Assembly (NCBI GenBank): GCA_013695715.1
Contig: JACCZZ010000119.1
Location: 1-8,281, forward strand
Direction of reading: 5' to 3'
From: Chitinophagales bacterium
GTDB taxonomy: Bacteria > Bacteroidota > Bacteroidia > Chitinophagales > UBA10324
Length of the DNA stretch: 8,281 bases
Both the position numbers and the translations under genes were made by a program. Every line of letters begins with the position of its first letter. Position 1 is the stretch's first letter. Shown here piece after piece: positions 5,797 to 8,281 of the stretch. The notes under the pieces were generated by a model. The model was not told the origin of the DNA. It ran no database searches and saw nothing but the letters and a program-made list of their open reading frames with translations.

Positions 5797-7695
5797 ATGA
5801 AGAAATTGCAATTCTTAATTCTATTTTTTAGCATTCAATATTCCTGGATATATTACTCTTATTGCCAACCGCTCTACGTCCCAAGAAATGTAGCTGATGC
5901 TTATGTAAAGGGTACGCGTTCGGGAGATGGAAAACCGGGAAAAAATTATTGGCAGAATCGTGGAGATTATGCTTTAAAAATTTCTTTTAATCCCCAATCA
6001 CTTTTGTTAAATGGAAAAGAAACGATCACGTATTACAACAACAGTCCTGATACACTAAAAAAAATCGTCTTTCATCTCCATCCGAATTTTTACAAGAAAG
6101 GATTTGCGCGCAATTATCCCATTGAGGAAGCTGATGAGAATGAAGGAGTATCTATCGAATCACTCTCCGCAGGAAATCAACAATTCGAAATAACTGATAG
6201 TAGTAAATTAAGCTTCAGCGGCACAAATCTTACAGTTTTGCCTGATGCTTATATTTTACCCAAAAGCAGAACCGTTTTTAATATCACCTGGCACTACACT
6301 GTTAATAAAGGATCGCATGTGAGAACTGGCCTGGTTGATTCCTCAAGTTTTTTCCTCGCATATACTTTCCCTCGAATCGCTGTTTATGATGACATTGATG
6401 GTTGGAATGATTGGGACTATGTTGGCATGCAAGAATTTTATAATGACTTTGGATCTTTTGATGCGGAAATATCTGTTCCCCGTGGCTTTATAGTATGGGC
6501 AACAGGTGAATTACAAAATGCTTCCGAAGTTCTTAGCAAGGATTGCTATAGCCGCTATCAAAAAGCACTTGCCTCAGACCATATTGTTCATATTATCGAC
6601 AGTTCTCATTATAAAAGAGGCATTGTGACCGCTGATGCTTCACAGCTCACATGGAAATTCACAGCTAAAGAGGTTACTGATTTTGCATTTGCTCTAAGTG
6701 ATCATTATTTATGGGATGGAAGCTCACTTACTGTTGACTCTGTGAGTGGCAGAAAAACCTTTATTGATGCTGCCTACAACCGTCACTCGAAAGATTTTTT
6801 CGAAGTGGCTGATGTTGCAAGGAAATGCATAGACATTATGAGCAATAAATATCCTGGTGTTCCATTCCCCTTTCCAAAACAAACCATCTTCAACGGACTT
6901 GATCAGATGGAGTATCCGATGATGGTGAATGATAACTCCACCGATACCCGAAAGGAGATGGTGCAGCTTACATCACATGAGATATTTCATGCCTATTTCC
7001 CATTTTATATGGGTAATAACGAAACAAAATATGCGTGGATGGATGAGGGATGGGCTACCATTGGAGAGTCTGTTATTTCACCCATGCTTGGTGAACCGGA
7101 AGATGATGGCATCTACATGCGCAGCGGATATGAACGCATCGCAGGCACCGACGATGAGATGCCGATGATCACAAATTCGCAATTGATTTATGGTGGAACA
7201 TATTTTACCAATTCTTACGGTAAGCCGGGAATTTTTTACTGGGCGCTGCAGAATCTGCTTGGAGATGAGCTTTTTTTGAATGTATTGCATGAATACATGA
7301 ATCGCTGGCATGGCAAGCATCCTACACCATATGATTTCTTCAACACATTCAACGATGCTTCGGGTAAAGACTTAAATTGGTTTATCAAACCCTGGTTTTT
7401 TGAAGCCGGTTATCCGGATCTTGCTTTTAAAGACGTTAGTTTTATGAAAGATAAGTGGAAAGTAGTTGTTCAACAAAAAGGAACTATTCCTGTGCCTGTG
7501 TTTCTTACTTTCATTTTAGATAACAATTCGACACTTCAAGTAAATGCCACTGCTGAAGTTTGGAAAGATGGTAAAGCGGAATTTGTAATTGAGAAGAGCT
7601 TATCAGGAAAATTAAAAGAGGTGAAGTTGGGAAGTAGCTATATTCCAGATGTAAATCATAAAGACAACCGATGGGAAAATAAAGATTCGCGTTAA
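5797..7695 (+). CDS. Secreted M1-family zinc metallopeptidase
   Basis: The 632-residue protein contains the complete gluzincin site HEIFH (394-398) followed after 18 residues by Glu417 in DEGWA: His394, His398 and Glu417 bind zinc and Glu395 is the catalytic base. The upstream QMEYPMM (370-376) stands where M1 aminopeptidases have GxMEN, so the substrate N-terminus pocket differs. A hydrophobic N-terminus (about 4-20) after two lysines looks like a Sec signal peptide; Cys23 lies in YSYC, not a good lipobox. The N-terminal beta domain spans about 40-300, and a short beta-rich tail ends the protein, without the long helical C-terminal domain of pepN or ERAP enzymes. This compact form is common in Bacteroidota. 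It probably trims peptides in the periplasm or at the surface. It has no promoter of its own in the 40 bases after APP1, so co-transcription is likely. Confidence 0.92.
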   Translation: MKKLQFLILFFSIQYSWIYYSYCQPLYVPRNVADAYVKGTRSGDGKPGKNYWQNRGDYALKISFNPQSLLLNGKETITYYNNSPDTLKKIVFHLHPNFYKKGFARNYPIEEADENEGVSIESLSAGNQQFEITDSSKLSFSGTNLTVLPDAYILPKSRTVFNITWHYTVNKGSHVRTGLVDSSSFFLAYTFPRIAVYDDIDGWNDWDYVGMQEFYNDFGSFDAEISVPRGFIVWATGELQNASEVLSKDCYSRYQKALASDHIVHIIDSSHYKRGIVTADASQLTWKFTAKEVTDFAFALSDHYLWDGSSLTVDSVSGRKTFIDAAYNRHSKDFFEVADVARKCIDIMSNKYPGVPFPFPKQTIFNGLDQMEYPMMVNDNSTDTRKEMVQLTSHEIFHAYFPFYMGNNETKYAWMDEGWATIGESVISPMLGEPEDDGIYMRSGYERIAGTDDEMPMITNSQLIYGGTYFTNSYGKPGIFYWALQNLLGDELFLNVLHEYMNRWHGKHPTPYDFFNTFNDASGKDLNWFIKPWFFEAGYPDLAFKDVSFMKDKWKVVVQQKGTIPVPVFLTFILDNNSTLQVNATAEVWKDGKAEFVIEKSLSGKLKEVKLGSSYIPDVNHKDNRWENKDSR

Positions 7696-7714
7696 AAAAA
7701 ATTCTATTTAGCTA

Positions 7715-7735
7715 TAATAATAGGCTTGATTATTA
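7715..7735 (+). terminator. 7-bp all-A/T inverted repeat after the M1 peptidase gene, doubtful terminator
   Basis: TAATAAT and ATTATTA flank the loop AGGCTTG, 20 bases past the stop codon. The stem has no G-C pairs and no T-run follows, so it would be a poor intrinsic terminator. It is listed because it is the only hairpin candidate in the gap between the peptidase and the thiolase, which appear to be separate transcription units. Confidence 0.25.
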
Positions 7736-7775
7736 ACCTTGAGGCCTTATATTATCTGAATTTATTTTTAAGACC

Positions 7776-7803
7776 TTTGTTGAGGGTAACTACATTAATT
7801 TTG
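7776..7803 (+). promoter_or_regulatory. Bacteroidota-type promoter for the thiolase gene
   Basis: TTTG (7776-7779), a 16-base spacer and TAATTTTG (7796-7803) match the -33/-7 consensus, with a spacer slightly shorter than usual. The box ends 48 bases before the thiolase ATG, leaving a leader of about 40 bases that is A-rich just before the start, as is normal in this phylum. It implies that the thiolase is transcribed independently of the M1 peptidase. Confidence 0.55.
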
Positions 7804-7851
7804 CGCCTTCAACACTGAATAATTGTCCTTAAAAATTAAAATAATAATAAG

Positions 7852-8281
7852 ATGAATGAAGTGTTTATCATGTCCATAGCGCGCACCCCAATTGGTAGTT
7901 TGGGAGGTGTTATTTCAACTATAACAGCGCCGCAATTAGGTGCTACGGTAATGAAAGCAGCCATGCTACGTGCGAATATCAATCCTGATCAGGTGCAGGA
8001 AGTCTATATGGGCATTGTACTCAGTGCAAATGTAGGTCAGGCTCCTGCTCAGCAGGCATCCATTGCCGCAGGCATTCCTACAAACACTCCCTGTACAACA
8101 ATTAACAAAGTATGCGCTTCCGGAATGAAATCAATCATGCTTGGTGCACAATCCATTATGACAGGCATAAATGACATCGTAGTTGCAGGCGGAATGGAGA
8201 GCATGTCGAACACTCCTTATTATCTCGATCGTGCAAGAAGCGGGTATCGGTATGGTCATGCCCAGATGATCGATGGAATAA
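7852..8281 (+). CDS. Acetyl-CoA C-acyltransferase (thiolase), N-terminal part (3' end beyond the window)
   Basis: The 143 residues seen are the N-terminal half-domain of a thiolase. [19 protein letters not shown] is a standard start, and [11 protein letters not shown] carries the nucleophilic Cys88, followed by [14 protein letters not shown]. The family condenses two acetyl-CoA to acetoacetyl-CoA or cleaves 3-ketoacyl-CoA, in the cytoplasm. The overall pattern is closer to biosynthetic-type acetyl-CoA acetyltransferases than to FadA, but the C-terminal HGGAIA/CxGGG motifs needed to confirm completeness are outside the window (full length is about 390). The ATG at 7852-7854 follows an A/T-rich leader (ending AATAATAATAAG) without a Shine-Dalgarno sequence. 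It has its own promoter. Confidence 0.94.
   Translation, partial: MNEVFIMSIARTPIGSLGGVISTITAPQLGATVMKAAMLRANINPDQVQEVYMGIVLSANVGQAPAQQASIAAGIPTNTPCTTINKVCASGMKSIMLGAQSIMTGINDIVVAGGMESMSNTPYYLDRARSGYRYGHAQMIDGI

Noticed and set aside
6929..7320. Overlapping 79- and 80-codon frames on both strands
   Set aside because: Both lie inside the M1 peptidase zinc-site region, whose conserved motifs prove which frame is coding.

Overview
The window looks like chromosomal DNA of a Bacteroidota bacterium, probably in or near Chitinophagales/Sphingobacteriales. This rests on the AT-rich sequence, the near absence of Shine-Dalgarno sequences before the starts, several promoters of the Bacteroidota type (TTG or TTTG, then TAnnTTTG), and family-specific protein features such as the compact M1 peptidase and the GyrI-like protein. 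The genus is inference; no rRNA or other marker gene is present.

Left part (1-2944). A zinc alcohol dehydrogenase gene runs off the left edge on the minus strand. It is followed by a 363-base stretch with no convincing gene but with a perfect 24-base tandem duplication. Next come a DinB-like four-helix protein that has lost two of its three expected metal-binding histidines, and a GyrI-like effector-binding protein gene broken by two frameshifts. A DJ-1/PfpI-AraC (GlxA-like) regulator is transcribed divergently from that pseudogene. The gap between the two holds a recognisable Bacteroidota promoter for each direction, and the one for the regulator leaves almost no room for a leader.

Middle part (2998-5756). 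Three genes have lipid-phosphate signatures: a PAP2-type phosphatase and a diacylglycerol-kinase-family lipid kinase on the minus strand (kinase upstream, 77 bases apart), and a divergent APP1-type (DUF2183) HAD phosphatase on the plus strand. Together they could interconvert phosphatidate and diacylglycerol. The kinase and APP1 starts are only 30 bases apart, and that gap contains a perfect 12-base palindrome that could be a shared operator.

Right part (5797-8281). A secreted M1 metallopeptidase follows APP1 by 40 bases and may share its transcript. A separate gene for a thiolase (acetyl-CoA C-acyltransferase) then begins behind its own promoter and runs off the right edge.

No CRISPR array, transposase, phage gene, tRNA or rRNA was seen. 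I did not find a clearly undescribed system. The best leads are the lipid-phosphate cluster with its palindrome, the double-frameshift gene and the DinB protein without its metal ligands.
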